Source: CBDFJH01 sp965198095 (GTDB lineage: Bacteria > Latescibacterota > UBA2968 > GCA-2709665). From it: a DNA stretch of 64,000 bases. The DNA lies in contig OZ240239.1 of NCBI GenBank assembly GCA_965198095.1, positions 3,720,001 through 3,784,000 of the forward strand. The letters are read 5' to 3'. Below, piece after piece: positions 45,830 to 55,181 of the stretch (the first letter of the stretch is position 1; every line of letters begins with the position of its first letter). Below the pieces are notes generated by a model that saw only the letters and a list, made by a program, of their open reading frames with translations, was not told the DNA's origin and searched no databases. Position numbers and translations under genes: made by a program.

Positions 45830-45930
45830 GGCGACTTTCAGGGCTTCTTTTTTTTAAAAAAGAGTGTATATTTACTGCTGAAACTGCTCCGGCGCGTATG
45901 TGGAACGCACCCTCTTGCGGAGGTGAGCAT

Positions 45931-46875
45931 ATGCTGACGCAGGAACAACTGGCCCATTTCAAGACGTTCGGGTTCGTGATCTTGAAGGACCTGTTCACGC
46001 CTGACGAGGTGGACACGCTCAACGCCGAATTCGACAGGGCGTCCGGGCGTGCATCGAGCTATGTCCCGTTTGAGGGCAACAAACGACATATTTTCCGATT
46101 CAGGGGCGGGGACGGACCCTTTTTCGCCTCTTTGATGGAGGACCCCAGGTTTGCCGGTACAGCGGAACAGATCTACGGAGACAGTTTCTTCGCCACGGGC
46201 TGTCCGGGCGGCATCCGTTTCGTCAACAAGGGGACCAAGTGGCATCCGGACACGGTCAACAAGAACCAGTACGGCGTCAAATTCGGGTTCTACCTCCAGC
46301 CGCTGCGCGCCGACAGCGGCGCACTGAGGGTCATCCCCGGCTCTCACCTGGACCCCCTCCACAGCGACCTGCGTGAAGTGAGGGCAAGGCAACGGCTGGG
46401 AGGTACGCACCCGATCGGCCAGGCCCTGGGCGGCGTTGAGAACGTCCCCTCTTACGTCTGTGAGACCGACCCGAGCGATGTCCTGGCCTTTGACCTCCGT
46501 CTCTGGCACGCCAGCTGGGGCGGTTTTGAAGACCGGAAGATGTGCCAGGCCGTCTTCTACCACTATCCGGAAAGTGCGGAGGAAATGGAGGCGACGCGGT
46601 GGCAGCTATGCATCAACGCCGACACGGACTATGCAGCGGCGCCGTGGGATGACCCGGAGCTGTTTCCGGGGGGCTGGCATTCAAACCCGGACGAAAACCC
46701 CAAGCGGAAACGCTGGCTGGGTCGGTTGCGAGAGATCCGGGAGGCGAAGACCGGCCTTCGGGTGGAGATGACCGGCATGGACACCCGGTTTGTCCCGGAC
46801 CCCGTGCAGGCGACCTACGACAATGCGCAGCTCTTGGAAGCGGTGGAGAACGTGCCGATTTACAGGACATCGTGA
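45931..46875 (+). CDS. Phytanoyl-CoA dioxygenase (PhyH) family protein, first of three
   Basis: The protein has 314 residues from the ATG at 45931, chosen because GGAGGT lies 6 bp upstream; an ATG at 45898 is not so placed. The Fe(II)/2-oxoglutarate site is visible as WHPD (H105, D107), with the distal histidine in LWHASW (H193) and the 2-oxoglutarate arginine in EDRKM. The segment DSGALRVIPGSH is the family hallmark. It hydroxylates an unknown substrate. The next gene starts 69 bp downstream and encodes a paralogue. Confidence 0.85.
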   Translation: MLTQEQLAHFKTFGFVILKDLFTPDEVDTLNAEFDRASGRASSYVPFEGNKRHIFRFRGGDGPFFASLMEDPRFAGTAEQIYGDSFFATGCPGGIRFVNKGTKWHPDTVNKNQYGVKFGFYLQPLRADSGALRVIPGSHLDPLHSDLREVRARQRLGGTHPIGQALGGVENVPSYVCETDPSDVLAFDLRLWHASWGGFEDRKMCQAVFYHYPESAEEMEATRWQLCINADTDYAAAPWDDPELFPGGWHSNPDENPKRKRWLGRLREIREAKTGLRVEMTGMDTRFVPDPVQATYDNAQLLEAVENVPIYRTS

Positions 46876-46944
46876 ACCTGAATGCCGGATTTCGGATTGA
46901 AGAACAGAACCGATGAATCCCACTTGGAGCAGAGGAGGCAGAAG

Positions 46945-47772
46945 ATGGCGACCGCGAAGACGTCCACAGAGCTCACACCGGAGCAAGCCACCTACTTCGA
47001 GACGTTCGGCTATGTCGTGCTTCGGGGACTTTTCTCACCCGAAGAGATGGCGGGGATCCGTGAGGACTACGATGACGTGATGGATGAGGACCGCGAAGGA
47101 AAGCCTTTCTCGGGGCCGAAGCGCCAGCAGGTCATGGCGATCTGCGAGATGCGGCCGCGGCTGTTTCAGCTGATCGACGATAGCCGGATTTACCATCCGA
47201 TCCAACAGCTGTTGGGGGAGAGCTTCGTCTACTTGGGGTCGGACGCCACCCTCTTCGTCGGGAGCAAGAGCTGGCATCCGGATGGATCCCCCCGGGACCA
47301 GGCGGAGTTCGACTACATTCGGATCAAGGTCGCCTTCTACCTGGACCCCTTGAGAAGCGAGACCGGATGCTTGCGGGTGATTCCCGGATCACACAAGAAA
47401 CCGTTTCACGACACGATTATGCCCCAGATGACCGACGGGAAGTCGAATCCCTTCGGCGTCACGATGGAGGCCCTCCCGGCCGCTCCGCTGGAGACCGATC
47501 CTGGAGATGTGATTTTCTTCGATCAGAATACCTGGCACGCTTCGGTCGGCGGGGGAGCCGGGCGGCGGCAGATGACGCTCAACTTTGCGAACCAACCGAC
47601 GTCGAATGCCCACATCGACTACCTGAAGTGGACCTACCAGGGCGCCTTCGAGCATATGAGGGGATGGTCTCACACGCAGAGGGATCAGCTTCACACCGAT
47701 GCCCTCTTGAACAGTGACCGGCCCAGAATTCAGAGGATGATTGCGAAGAAGCTGGAGCTGGGGTTACGGTAG
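46945..47772 (+). CDS. Phytanoyl-CoA dioxygenase (PhyH) family protein, second of three
   Basis: The protein has 275 residues from ATG 46945, preceded by AGAGGAGG. Iron ligands are H111 and D113 (WHPDG) and the distal H198 in TWHASVGG, with an arginine pair after it (GRRQM). ETGCLRVIPGSHKKP matches the first paralogue, and both begin with a similar (T)PEQ/(T)QEQ ... F(E/K)TFGYVVLRG segment. The pair looks like a tandem duplication that has since diverged. The substrate is unknown. Confidence 0.85.
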   Translation: MATAKTSTELTPEQATYFETFGYVVLRGLFSPEEMAGIREDYDDVMDEDREGKPFSGPKRQQVMAICEMRPRLFQLIDDSRIYHPIQQLLGESFVYLGSDATLFVGSKSWHPDGSPRDQAEFDYIRIKVAFYLDPLRSETGCLRVIPGSHKKPFHDTIMPQMTDGKSNPFGVTMEALPAAPLETDPGDVIFFDQNTWHASVGGGAGRRQMTLNFANQPTSNAHIDYLKWTYQGAFEHMRGWSHTQRDQLHTDALLNSDRPRIQRMIAKKLELGLR

Positions 47773-47803
47773 CGCGGATGCCGGCATCGGGCATCGGAGG
47801 CTG

Positions 47804-48862
47804 GTGAAAGACGGAACGGAGAGCGGCATTTTGAAGCCGTTTGTGAAGTCCAACGAGATTCTGAACGATCCGGCGAAACTGCGGAGACGCGCCGAGCGAG
47901 ACGGGTATCTGTTCTTTCGCGGCCTGTTGAAGGAAGAAGCCGTGCTTCGGGTGAGGCAGGATTTCGCCAGGATTCTCGAGCGGCACGGCTGGCTGGATGA
48001 TGGAACACGTGCGATCGATGTCGTCTCCTCAGGCGAGGGATTCATAGAGGGATCGAAGGCCTCTCTGCCCGTCTTTTGTGAGTTCCAGAGGCTTGAATCG
48101 TTCCATTGCTTCGCCCATTCGGCTGAGATTCTAAGCCTGTCGGACAGGCTGTTCGGGGAGCCGGCGTTTGTGCATCCGCAGAAGATCGGGCGCATCAGCT
48201 TTCCAGCCAAGTCGAACTACACGACGCCGGCGCACCAGGATTTCGTGCACATCCAGGGGACGGAGGCCTGCTGGACGGCGTGGATCCCGCTGGGCGACTG
48301 CCCGCGAAATTTAGGGGGCCTTGCCGTATTTCCGGGATCCCAGGCTCTGGGGCTGCTCACCCTGCGGCGAGCGCTCGGTCCGGGGTCGAGCGCCGTGGAC
48401 GTGAGTAAACTGGATGGTGAGTGGCGAAGCAGCGACTTTCGAGCCGGGGACGTGCTTTTTTTCAACAGCCTGGCGATCCACAAGGCCTTGCCGAACACGA
48501 CGGACAACCGCGTTCGCCTTTCAGTGGACTACCGCTACCAGGGCATCTCCCGGCCCATCACGGAGAAACAGCTTCTGCCGCATTCCGACCGGTTCCCCTG
48601 GTCCGTTGTCTACGAAGGGTGGAAGTCGAAAGCGTGCCAATACTACTGGAAGGGTTTGTCTCTCAACATCGTGTCAGGCGACGCAGCGCTCTACCGGTTC
48701 GAAGATGACGTCGTGGACAAGGGGAAGAAGGTTAAACGGACCTTCAACCTGCCCGCAGAGTTGAGCGAGAGACTCACGAGACACTGCCAGGACAGAAACC
48801 AGTATCCTTCGAGGCTGGTCAGAGATCTGCTCGGCGACTATCTGGAGAAGAACAGGGACTAA
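47804..48862 (+). CDS. Phytanoyl-CoA dioxygenase (PhyH) family protein, third of three, more divergent
   Basis: The protein has 352 residues if the GTG at 47804 is used (GGAGG 3 bp upstream). The frame is open further upstream, overlapping the preceding gene, so the exact start is uncertain. The iron site is HQD (H144, D146) with distal histidine in LAIHKALPN (H226) and arginine in DNRVRLSVDYRY. The C-terminal 90 residues, after HSDRFPWSVVYEGW, are not seen in the other two paralogues and end in a basic helical region. A terminator follows at 48925. Confidence 0.8.
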   Translation: MKDGTESGILKPFVKSNEILNDPAKLRRRAERDGYLFFRGLLKEEAVLRVRQDFARILERHGWLDDGTRAIDVVSSGEGFIEGSKASLPVFCEFQRLESFHCFAHSAEILSLSDRLFGEPAFVHPQKIGRISFPAKSNYTTPAHQDFVHIQGTEACWTAWIPLGDCPRNLGGLAVFPGSQALGLLTLRRALGPGSSAVDVSKLDGEWRSSDFRAGDVLFFNSLAIHKALPNTTDNRVRLSVDYRYQGISRPITEKQLLPHSDRFPWSVVYEGWKSKACQYYWKGLSLNIVSGDAALYRFEDDVVDKGKKVKRTFNLPAELSERLTRHCQDRNQYPSRLVRDLLGDYLEKNRD

Positions 48863-48924
48863 CGTCACGGGATCCTGTTTCGTTCGTCTTGCCAGGTCCA
48901 TCAGGCCCACACAACCTCACACGT

Positions 48925-48959
48925 CCCCCTTTCCCAAACGGAAAGGGGGCACGTTTTTT
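48925..48959 (+). terminator. Rho-independent terminator after the PhyH cluster
   Basis: A 10-bp stem CCCCCTTTCC/GGAAAGGGGG with loop CAAAC is followed by CACGTTTTTTC. It lies between the third PhyH gene and the rhamnosidase gene. Confidence 0.85.
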
Positions 48960-48986
48960 CATCTCCTGATTCGAAAGGGTCCACGC

Positions 48987-51524
48987 ATGGTCATCGACAA
49001 GAAGCTGCACCCGGAACGCTGGCAGGCGCAGTGGATCTGGGGCCCGGGCGAACCCGTGCCGGAGAACGCCTATCTCTACTTCCGGAAGACGTTCGAATCG
49101 GGTCCGGAGGTGGAGAAGGCGGTCTGCCACGTGAGCGGAGATACGAACTATCTGTTGCACATCAACGGACATCGCATCGGTCGGGGGCCAGTCCACTGCG
49201 ATCCGCGCTGGCAGTCCTACGATACCTACGACGTGTGCGAGTGGATCCGGGGCGGCGAGAACGTGATCGGTCTGATCGGGTATCACTACGGAAGCCGGGA
49301 GGCGTCGGAGACCGGGAAGATGGCGGTGCATCCGAGTCAGGGCGGCGTGTTTCTCCAACTGGAGATGGAGTACGGCAGTGGAACGGAGAGGGTGGCAAGC
49401 GACGGGTCGTGGGCGACGAAGGCGGCCGACAGCTGGGGTCCGTCGCCGAAGTATGACGACTTGACCTTTGCGGAGCTTTATGACGCCCGTCAGGAACCAT
49501 CGGGCTGGCTGGAGGCCGGGTTCGACGACGCGGGCTGGGCGAGGGCAACCCCGGTGCTCGGGATCAAGGGCGCTCAGGCGACCCGCGGGATGACCTTTCC
49601 GTGGGTGCAGATGGAGCCGAGGGACATTCCCTTCCTGCAGGAGACCGCGATCCGGGCGGCGTCGGTCCGGGAGGTGGGCGAGGTGCTGGAGCTCCACGGC
49701 GCCGGTCGCACGGTCGTGGCGGCGCGGATGGACAAGGAAGTGATCGTGCCGTCGTCAGAGACTCGGGTGGAAGGGGCTGAACGACTGCTGACGGAGGACG
49801 GCGTGACTACGGTGCAGCCGTTCGACTGGAACAAGAGTTACGACGATTTCGACGGCGTCTACGATGCGGTCGTGGTGCTGGACCTGGGTGAGCTGGTGAA
49901 TGCGCATTTCGAGATCGAGGCGGAGGGCCGCGCAGGGGCGGTGATCGACATCGGGTATGCGGATCGACTGAACGGCGGGAAGGTCTCGCCGTTTCACCCT
50001 GCGACGAGACGTCAGCACGAGCAGGCGGATCAGTATGTTTTGCGAGATGGGAGGCAGAGCTGGCGGACGTTCGACTGGCGACATTTTCAGTACGTACGGC
50101 TGACGTTTCGGAACGTGAGGACCCCCCTCAAGATCCACGACGTCAGGTTCGCGCGGATCGCGTATCCGAGTGGAGATCGAGGATCGTTTTCCTGCAGCGA
50201 TCCGCTGCTGAACTGGGCGTGGGAAGCGGGCAAGCGGACGTCGAAGCTGTGCGTGACGGATCGAATCATGGACGCGCCGAACAGAGAGCGGCGACAGCAT
50301 ATTACGGATGTCACGACGGTCCTGCCGGTGAACTTCGCGGCGTTCGGAGACCTGGACATTCATCACCGCTACCTGCGGGTCGTGGCTCAGAGTCAGAGCG
50401 AGTACGGGCTCATTCACAACGCGAACCCGGGCCAGGGTCCCGAAGCCACGCCCCTGCTGGATGGCGCCTATCCATTTTTCGAGCGGATCTGGCACCAGTA
50501 CGTCTGCTATGGGAATGTGGACCTTCTCAGAGAACTGTTTCCGAGGTTGCACGGTCACATGGAGTGGCTGCGCAGATATACAAGAGAGGATGGTCTGCAG
50601 GGTGAACCTCCGACACACATCTTCTTCGACCAGGCCGATATCGACCGGAGGGGAATCAACCTCTGTATGAACGCCTTCTATGCCCGAGCGCTCGACCTGG
50701 TGGGGCGAGTGGCCAAGGTCGTCGGTCGTGAGGACGTGGCCAAGATCTATCGCGAGGAACACGAAGCGATCAAACCGGTGCTCAATTCGACCTTTTGGGA
50801 CGAAGCGCGCGGCGTTTTCGCAGACAATATCGTAGACGGCGAACAGTCGGAGCACGTCAGCGAACACGCCAACATGCTGATGATCGGTTTTGGTTATGCT
50901 GATCGCGACCAGACCTCGCGGGCGCTCCGTTACGTGGCGGAGCGCAGATCCACGCTGGAGGTCGGCCAGATTGATTCGCTGTTTTTCATCTGGGCGGGAG
51001 AGGCCCTTTTCGGGATCGGGAAAGCCCGGAGCGCGTTGGATATGATGCGTAGACGATACGGACGGATGCACCGCGCGGGGCTGCGGACGACGAGCGAGAT
51101 GTGGAGTCTGCACGGGAGCCGGGATAGGGGCGAATGGCGGAGCCGATCCAGACGATGCGCGGCGCATTCCGGCGCGACGAGCCCGACTTATCTGCTGAGC
51201 CGGTTCATCCTGGGCGTCAGCCCTGCGGAACCCGGGTTCGGCAAAGTGGAGATTGCGCCACAGGTCGGAGATCTCACGTGGGCGAAGGGGTCCTGGCCTG
51301 CGCCTCAGGGGGATATTTGCGTCGAGTGGCGATTCGAGGCGCATCAGTTTTCCCTCAGATGCGAGCTGCCTCCGAAGACGACAGGAGAGGTGGTGCTCCC
51401 GCTGGAGGCGCGCGCCCTGGGAGAGCGCGTCGAGATCGACCGCGGCGGGCTCTTGCGAGAAGCAGGCGCCCGAGAGCGCATACCGGTGACGGGAGAGGTC
51501 CGGCTGACGGTAAGGGAGAAATGA
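48987..51524 (+). CDS. Alpha-L-rhamnosidase-like glycoside hydrolase (GH78-type)
   Basis: The protein has 845 residues. The N-terminal beta-sandwich opens with WQAQWIWGPGEPVPENAYLYFRK and the GDTNYLLHINGHRIGRGP carbohydrate-binding-like fold seen in GH78 enzymes. The concanavalin-like domain is followed by an (alpha/alpha)6 catalytic barrel (about residues 400-730). It carries the DAPNRER motif near the active site, although the usual GWTGD that follows is changed to HITDV. A C-terminal beta-sandwich ends the protein. It would release rhamnose from plant, algal or bacterial polysaccharides. No signal peptide is visible, so intracellular action is likely. Confidence 0.85.
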   Translation: MVIDKKLHPERWQAQWIWGPGEPVPENAYLYFRKTFESGPEVEKAVCHVSGDTNYLLHINGHRIGRGPVHCDPRWQSYDTYDVCEWIRGGENVIGLIGYHYGSREASETGKMAVHPSQGGVFLQLEMEYGSGTERVASDGSWATKAADSWGPSPKYDDLTFAELYDARQEPSGWLEAGFDDAGWARATPVLGIKGAQATRGMTFPWVQMEPRDIPFLQETAIRAASVREVGEVLELHGAGRTVVAARMDKEVIVPSSETRVEGAERLLTEDGVTTVQPFDWNKSYDDFDGVYDAVVVLDLGELVNAHFEIEAEGRAGAVIDIGYADRLNGGKVSPFHPATRRQHEQADQYVLRDGRQSWRTFDWRHFQYVRLTFRNVRTPLKIHDVRFARIAYPSGDRGSFSCSDPLLNWAWEAGKRTSKLCVTDRIMDAPNRERRQHITDVTTVLPVNFAAFGDLDIHHRYLRVVAQSQSEYGLIHNANPGQGPEATPLLDGAYPFFERIWHQYVCYGNVDLLRELFPRLHGHMEWLRRYTREDGLQGEPPTHIFFDQADIDRRGINLCMNAFYARALDLVGRVAKVVGREDVAKIYREEHEAIKPVLNSTFWDEARGVFADNIVDGEQSEHVSEHANMLMIGFGYADRDQTSRALRYVAERRSTLEVGQIDSLFFIWAGEALFGIGKARSALDMMRRRYGRMHRAGLRTTSEMWSLHGSRDRGEWRSRSRRCAAHSGATSPTYLLSRFILGVSPAEPGFGKVEIAPQVGDLTWAKGSWPAPQGDICVEWRFEAHQFSLRCELPPKTTGEVVLPLEARALGERVEIDRGGLLREAGARERIPVTGEVRLTVREK

Positions 51525-51677
51525 GCGGCCCCCGTGCTCCAAGTGGACTCCGAAGAGGAAAAAGCCGTTGCCGGGGGTGGTGTGCTGGTGTATCTTCTTG
51601 ACTCGGAACTTTTTGATCTGAAGATAGTTAGAGCTCTTGGCACGTATTCCCGAACTCGAAGTAAGAGGGCTTTGAAG

Positions 51678-52499
51678 GTGAGAGCAAAGCTCATGCTTGT
51701 CGTCTGCCTGGCCGCTGCGTGTCAGGGTCGGCCGGACGATGCGGTCGTCGCCACCGTCGGAAGGGAAAGATTGACGCTTCGAGACATCGAGTCACGCATT
51801 CCGTTTCAGCTTGCAGAGAAGATTACGATTCAGGAAAAGCGTCACAGGGCGCAGAGATGGGTGGAGGATGAGCTCCTCTACCTGGAAGCGAAGAAACAGA
51901 GGCTGGACGCCGACCCGGACGTCGCGGATCGAATCGCCGCTGCGGCTCGCGACATCCTGGTCGCCGAACTTCTGGACAGAGAGTGCAGCAAAGAGACAGA
52001 GGTCTTCAACGGCGAAATCGAAGACTACTATGAAACACACCGGGACGAGTTCCTACGCGAACATCCCGAGATCCGGGCCAGACATATTCTGGTTCGGAGC
52101 CCAAGCGACCAAGAGCGCGTGAAGAAGGCGTTGGCGAACGAACAGCTTTTCGATCAAGTCGCACGCGAGTGGTCCGTGGATGCCTCCGCGGAAACGGGTG
52201 GAGACCTGGGCTATTTCACGCCGGAGATGGTGGACCTGTCATTCTGGGAGGCGTGTGTGAAGGCGAAACCGGGCCGGCAGGTGCCGACATCGACACCGTT
52301 GGGGCACCACATCATCCAGGTCCTGGACAAACGGGAGGGTGGATCCGTCAAGGATCTGATGGAGGTGAGGGAGGAGATTCGTCAGCGGATTCTTTCTGAC
52401 CGAAGACAGGCCAGGCAAGAGGCGCTTTTGGAAAAGTTGCGCGGTGAGACGTCGTGGTCTCTCGACCCGGAGGTCCTGCAGAAGACAGCGGCAAGGTGA
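51678..52499 (+). CDS. Parvulin-type peptidyl-prolyl isomerase lipoprotein
   Basis: The protein has 273 residues from the GTG at 51678. The N-terminus VRAKLMLVVCLAAACQGR has a lipobox (LAAC), so it is probably lipid-anchored in the periplasm. A SurA/PrsA-type N-terminal helical part is followed by one parvulin domain (EIRARHILVRSP ... TGGDLGYFTPEMV ... PLGHHIIQVLDKREG). The open frame runs further upstream to 51534 but lacks family features there. It is followed 34 bp later by SurA. The pair probably serves outer-membrane protein folding. Confidence 0.85.
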   Translation: MRAKLMLVVCLAAACQGRPDDAVVATVGRERLTLRDIESRIPFQLAEKITIQEKRHRAQRWVEDELLYLEAKKQRLDADPDVADRIAAAARDILVAELLDRECSKETEVFNGEIEDYYETHRDEFLREHPEIRARHILVRSPSDQERVKKALANEQLFDQVAREWSVDASAETGGDLGYFTPEMVDLSFWEACVKAKPGRQVPTSTPLGHHIIQVLDKREGGSVKDLMEVREEIRQRILSDRRQARQEALLEKLRGETSWSLDPEVLQKTAAR

Positions 52500-52533
52500 C
52501 CCGGGAAGACACGTTTGCGACAGAGGCTTGACA

Positions 52534-53799
52534 ATGCGTAGAAGCTGGCTGAAGGGGCTCCTGGTTTGTTGTTTCCTCCTGTCCGCGATCGGCGCGGCAA
52601 AAGCCGAGCCTCAACTCGTGGACCGAATCGTCGCTGTCGTGGACGAGGAGATTGTCCTTCATTCCGATGTGATGCAGCGCGTGACGTTGAGCGCGATGCA
52701 GCGTGGCGTGGATCCCGGGGAGATGCCCACGGAGCAGATCACTCAGCTCTACACGGCGGTCCTCGAAAACCTGGTTCAGGAGAAACTGCTGCTTGCAAAG
52801 GCCAAAGAGGATAGCATAGAAGTCGACGAGGAGCAGATCGACGAGGCGGTTTACCAGCAGATGAGTCAGGTTCAGGGGCAGCTGGGTGAAGAGACTTTAG
52901 AAGCACAGCTTCGGGCCGAAGGAATGACTGCGAGAGATTTGCGGGACCAATTCCGGAAAAACTTCGAGCGTGACTTTCTAAGGCAGCAGGTGATGGCCAG
53001 ATTGGGCGGCGAGGTCGAGATTTCCTACAAGGATGTGGAGGATTTCCGGACCCGCTTCCAGGATGAACTTCCGCCCCTGGTCAGTGTCAGCCATATCCTG
53101 ATCGAAATAAAGCCCTCCGAGGCGCGCGACTCCGTGGCCCTGAAAAAGACCGAGGCGTTGATTGACCGTATGGAAAACGGGGAGGACTTCGGTGAGCTTG
53201 CGAAACAGCTTTCCGATGACCCGGGCACCGCTCCCCTGGGAGGGGATTTGGGATTCTTTTCCAGGGGACAGTTCCTGCCGGAATTCGAAGACGCGGCGTT
53301 TTCACTCAAACCGGGAGAGGTCAGCGAGCCGATCAAGACGGCGCACGGATACCACGTGATCCGGGTGGATGCGGTTTCCGGACGGGAGATTCGAGCCAGG
53401 CATATCCTGATCTCGGTCCGGTCGAGTGACGCTGACGAAGCGGTCGCTTACCAGCGTGCGCTTGACCTCTACTCCAGGATTCGGGATGGCGCCGATCTCG
53501 CTGAGTTGGCCAGGGATCATTCGGCGCACGAGGAGTCGGCCCAACTCGGGGGACATCTTGGCATCTTTCCTTCAGATAGCCTCCCTCCCGCCTTTGTGGA
53601 CGCCATTCGGACCATGAAGCTGGGAGACGTCAGTATTCCAGTAAAGACTGAATTTGGCTGGCACTTGGTTCGGCTGGACGATGACCGTGAGAAGATTGAG
53701 GAGATCGTCCGTAAGTTGAAGCTGTCGGAACGTTTCCGGACCGTGATCACGGAGCTTCGCAACAGGGTGTACGTGGATGTACGGTCCACGCCGCCCTAG
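52534..53799 (+). CDS. surA: Periplasmic chaperone/peptidyl-prolyl isomerase SurA
   Basis: The protein has 421 residues with a signal peptide (residues 1-23, AIGAAKA). A SurA N-terminal domain begins EPQLVDRIVAVVDEEIVLHSD. Two parvulin domains follow: the first has SHILIEIKP, GTAPLGGDLGFFSRGQ and HGYHVIRVD; the second has RHILISVRS, SAQLGGHLGIFPSDS and FGWHLVRLDD. A C-terminal helix ends the protein. SurA carries unfolded outer-membrane proteins to the BAM complex. It starts within 35 bp of the lipoprotein isomerase stop and likely shares its transcript. Confidence 0.93.
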   Translation: MRRSWLKGLLVCCFLLSAIGAAKAEPQLVDRIVAVVDEEIVLHSDVMQRVTLSAMQRGVDPGEMPTEQITQLYTAVLENLVQEKLLLAKAKEDSIEVDEEQIDEAVYQQMSQVQGQLGEETLEAQLRAEGMTARDLRDQFRKNFERDFLRQQVMARLGGEVEISYKDVEDFRTRFQDELPPLVSVSHILIEIKPSEARDSVALKKTEALIDRMENGEDFGELAKQLSDDPGTAPLGGDLGFFSRGQFLPEFEDAAFSLKPGEVSEPIKTAHGYHVIRVDAVSGREIRARHILISVRSSDADEAVAYQRALDLYSRIRDGADLAELARDHSAHEESAQLGGHLGIFPSDSLPPAFVDAIRTMKLGDVSIPVKTEFGWHLVRLDDDREKIEEIVRKLKLSERFRTVITELRNRVYVDVRSTPP

Positions 53800-53822
53800 G
53801 CGGACGTTTGGCGCGTTCAACG

Positions 53823-54086
53823 ATGCGTTTGGATCTGTTTATGAAGCGATGCTGTCTCGTTCGGCGACGGTCCGAGGCGAAACAGGCGAGTGAAAACGGT
53901 ATCGTGTCAGTAGATGGTCAACCCGCGAAGGCGAGTCGCGCCGTCAGGCCCGGAAACCGAGTGCGCATCGCGTTTGCCGACCGAGCCCTGGAACTGGAAA
54001 TCCTCGATCTTCCGATCGGGAACGTTTCGAGGGCCAAGGCCAGAACATACTACCGCGTGATTCCTCGCAGTGGCGGTTCGACCTAG
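53823..54086 (+). CDS. S4 domain RNA-binding protein (Hsp15-like)
   Basis: This 87-residue protein consists of an S4 domain: RLDLFMKRCCLVRRRSEAKQ, then VSVDGQPAKASRAVRPGNRV. It resembles Hsp15/RqcH-associated RqcP-type small S4 proteins that bind ribosomes with stalled nascent chains. A TTG start at 53808 would add five residues. It lies 23 bp after surA and 180 bp before the methyltransferase gene. Confidence 0.85.
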   Translation: MRLDLFMKRCCLVRRRSEAKQASENGIVSVDGQPAKASRAVRPGNRVRIAFADRALELEILDLPIGNVSRAKARTYYRVIPRSGGST

Positions 54087-54268
54087 AGGTCAAACCCCGG
54101 GCGGGAGCGAGGGAATGCCGCGCATCCTTTCTGTTCGGCCTTCAGCGCACCTCCCCGCGCGGCCAGGGACGGAAAGCCACTCGCTTCCTACGAAGCTCGG
54201 ACAAGTGACGGACCGGGTCCAGCCAAGGGCTGGCCATTTTTCTTGAATAACGGTGCGCCTTCGAATTG

Positions 54269-55078
54269 ATGAAGTATTTGAAACGTAGACAGCCGAGGCC
54301 TGTTCCACCATACAGAGGGTTGGCGTCCATCTACGACCACGTGATGCAACACGTCGACTACGTGGGGTGGGCAGACTATATAGAGTCGGTTTTCGAGAAA
54401 CATCGGTGGCATCCAGCGCGCCTCCTGGATCTTTCCTGCGGAACCGGCACCTTTGTGATTCTGCTGGACGGACGGGGTTATCGCGTGGCGGGGGCCGACG
54501 CGAGCGCCGATATGCTCCACGTTGCCCGCGGAAAAGCGAAGCGCGCCGGGCTGGATATTCCTTTCTTTTGCAGGGACCTGCGGCAACTCGGAGGATTGCC
54601 GAAGTTTGAGGCCGTCGTCTGCCTTTACGACAGCATCAACTACCTGATGACGCTGGAGGACGTTGCGAAGGCGTTGGAAGAGGTCGAAAGCGTTCTGGAA
54701 CCGGGCGGACTGTTTGTTTTCGATATCTGTACGGAAACGAATTCACTCAAGCACTTCAGGGACATGACCGACAGAGGTCGCGGCGATGGCTTCTTCTACA
54801 CACGACACAGTTACTACGAGCACGGTATTCAATTCAACCGGTTCGAGATCCAATTTTCAGACTCGACAGAGGTGCTTTCCGAAGTCCACAAGCAGAGAAT
54901 CTACTCGATCTCAGACATCCGGAATACACTCAACGGCTCGGCTTTTCAGGTTGAAGGCGTGTACGATGGATTCGGGTTTTCATCGCCCACGGATCTCACG
55001 GATCGATTGCATTTCGTACTGAGGGCTCGAGGCCGGTCGTTCGTGGATCGTCGTTCCAAAGATGATGCAGAGATCTGA
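54269..55078 (+). CDS. Class I SAM-dependent methyltransferase
   Basis: The protein has 269 residues from the ATG at 54269. SAM-binding motif I is LLDLSCGTGTFVILL (about residues 52-66). Motif II/III follow as GADASADMLHVARGKAK and FEAVVCLYDSINYL. EPGGLFVFDICTE closes the fold. It resembles small-molecule or protein methyltransferases of the methyltransferase-25 type. The substrate cannot be inferred from its position ahead of ftsE. Confidence 0.88.
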   Translation: MKYLKRRQPRPVPPYRGLASIYDHVMQHVDYVGWADYIESVFEKHRWHPARLLDLSCGTGTFVILLDGRGYRVAGADASADMLHVARGKAKRAGLDIPFFCRDLRQLGGLPKFEAVVCLYDSINYLMTLEDVAKALEEVESVLEPGGLFVFDICTETNSLKHFRDMTDRGRGDGFFYTRHSYYEHGIQFNRFEIQFSDSTEVLSEVHKQRIYSISDIRNTLNGSAFQVEGVYDGFGFSSPTDLTDRLHFVLRARGRSFVDRRSKDDAEI

Positions 55079-55181
55079 GGGGAGACGGCGAACAAAGCCT
55101 GTCGAATGATCCAAGAAAGCGCCAGACGGCATGAAGCCTGTCCTGCGAGATTCCGGAGCATCGTAAGAAGCCAGGTCGGAG

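Noticed and set aside
49755..51542. A 595-codon antisense open frame within the rhamnosidase gene
   Set aside because: Shadow of the GH78-like gene; no domain features.
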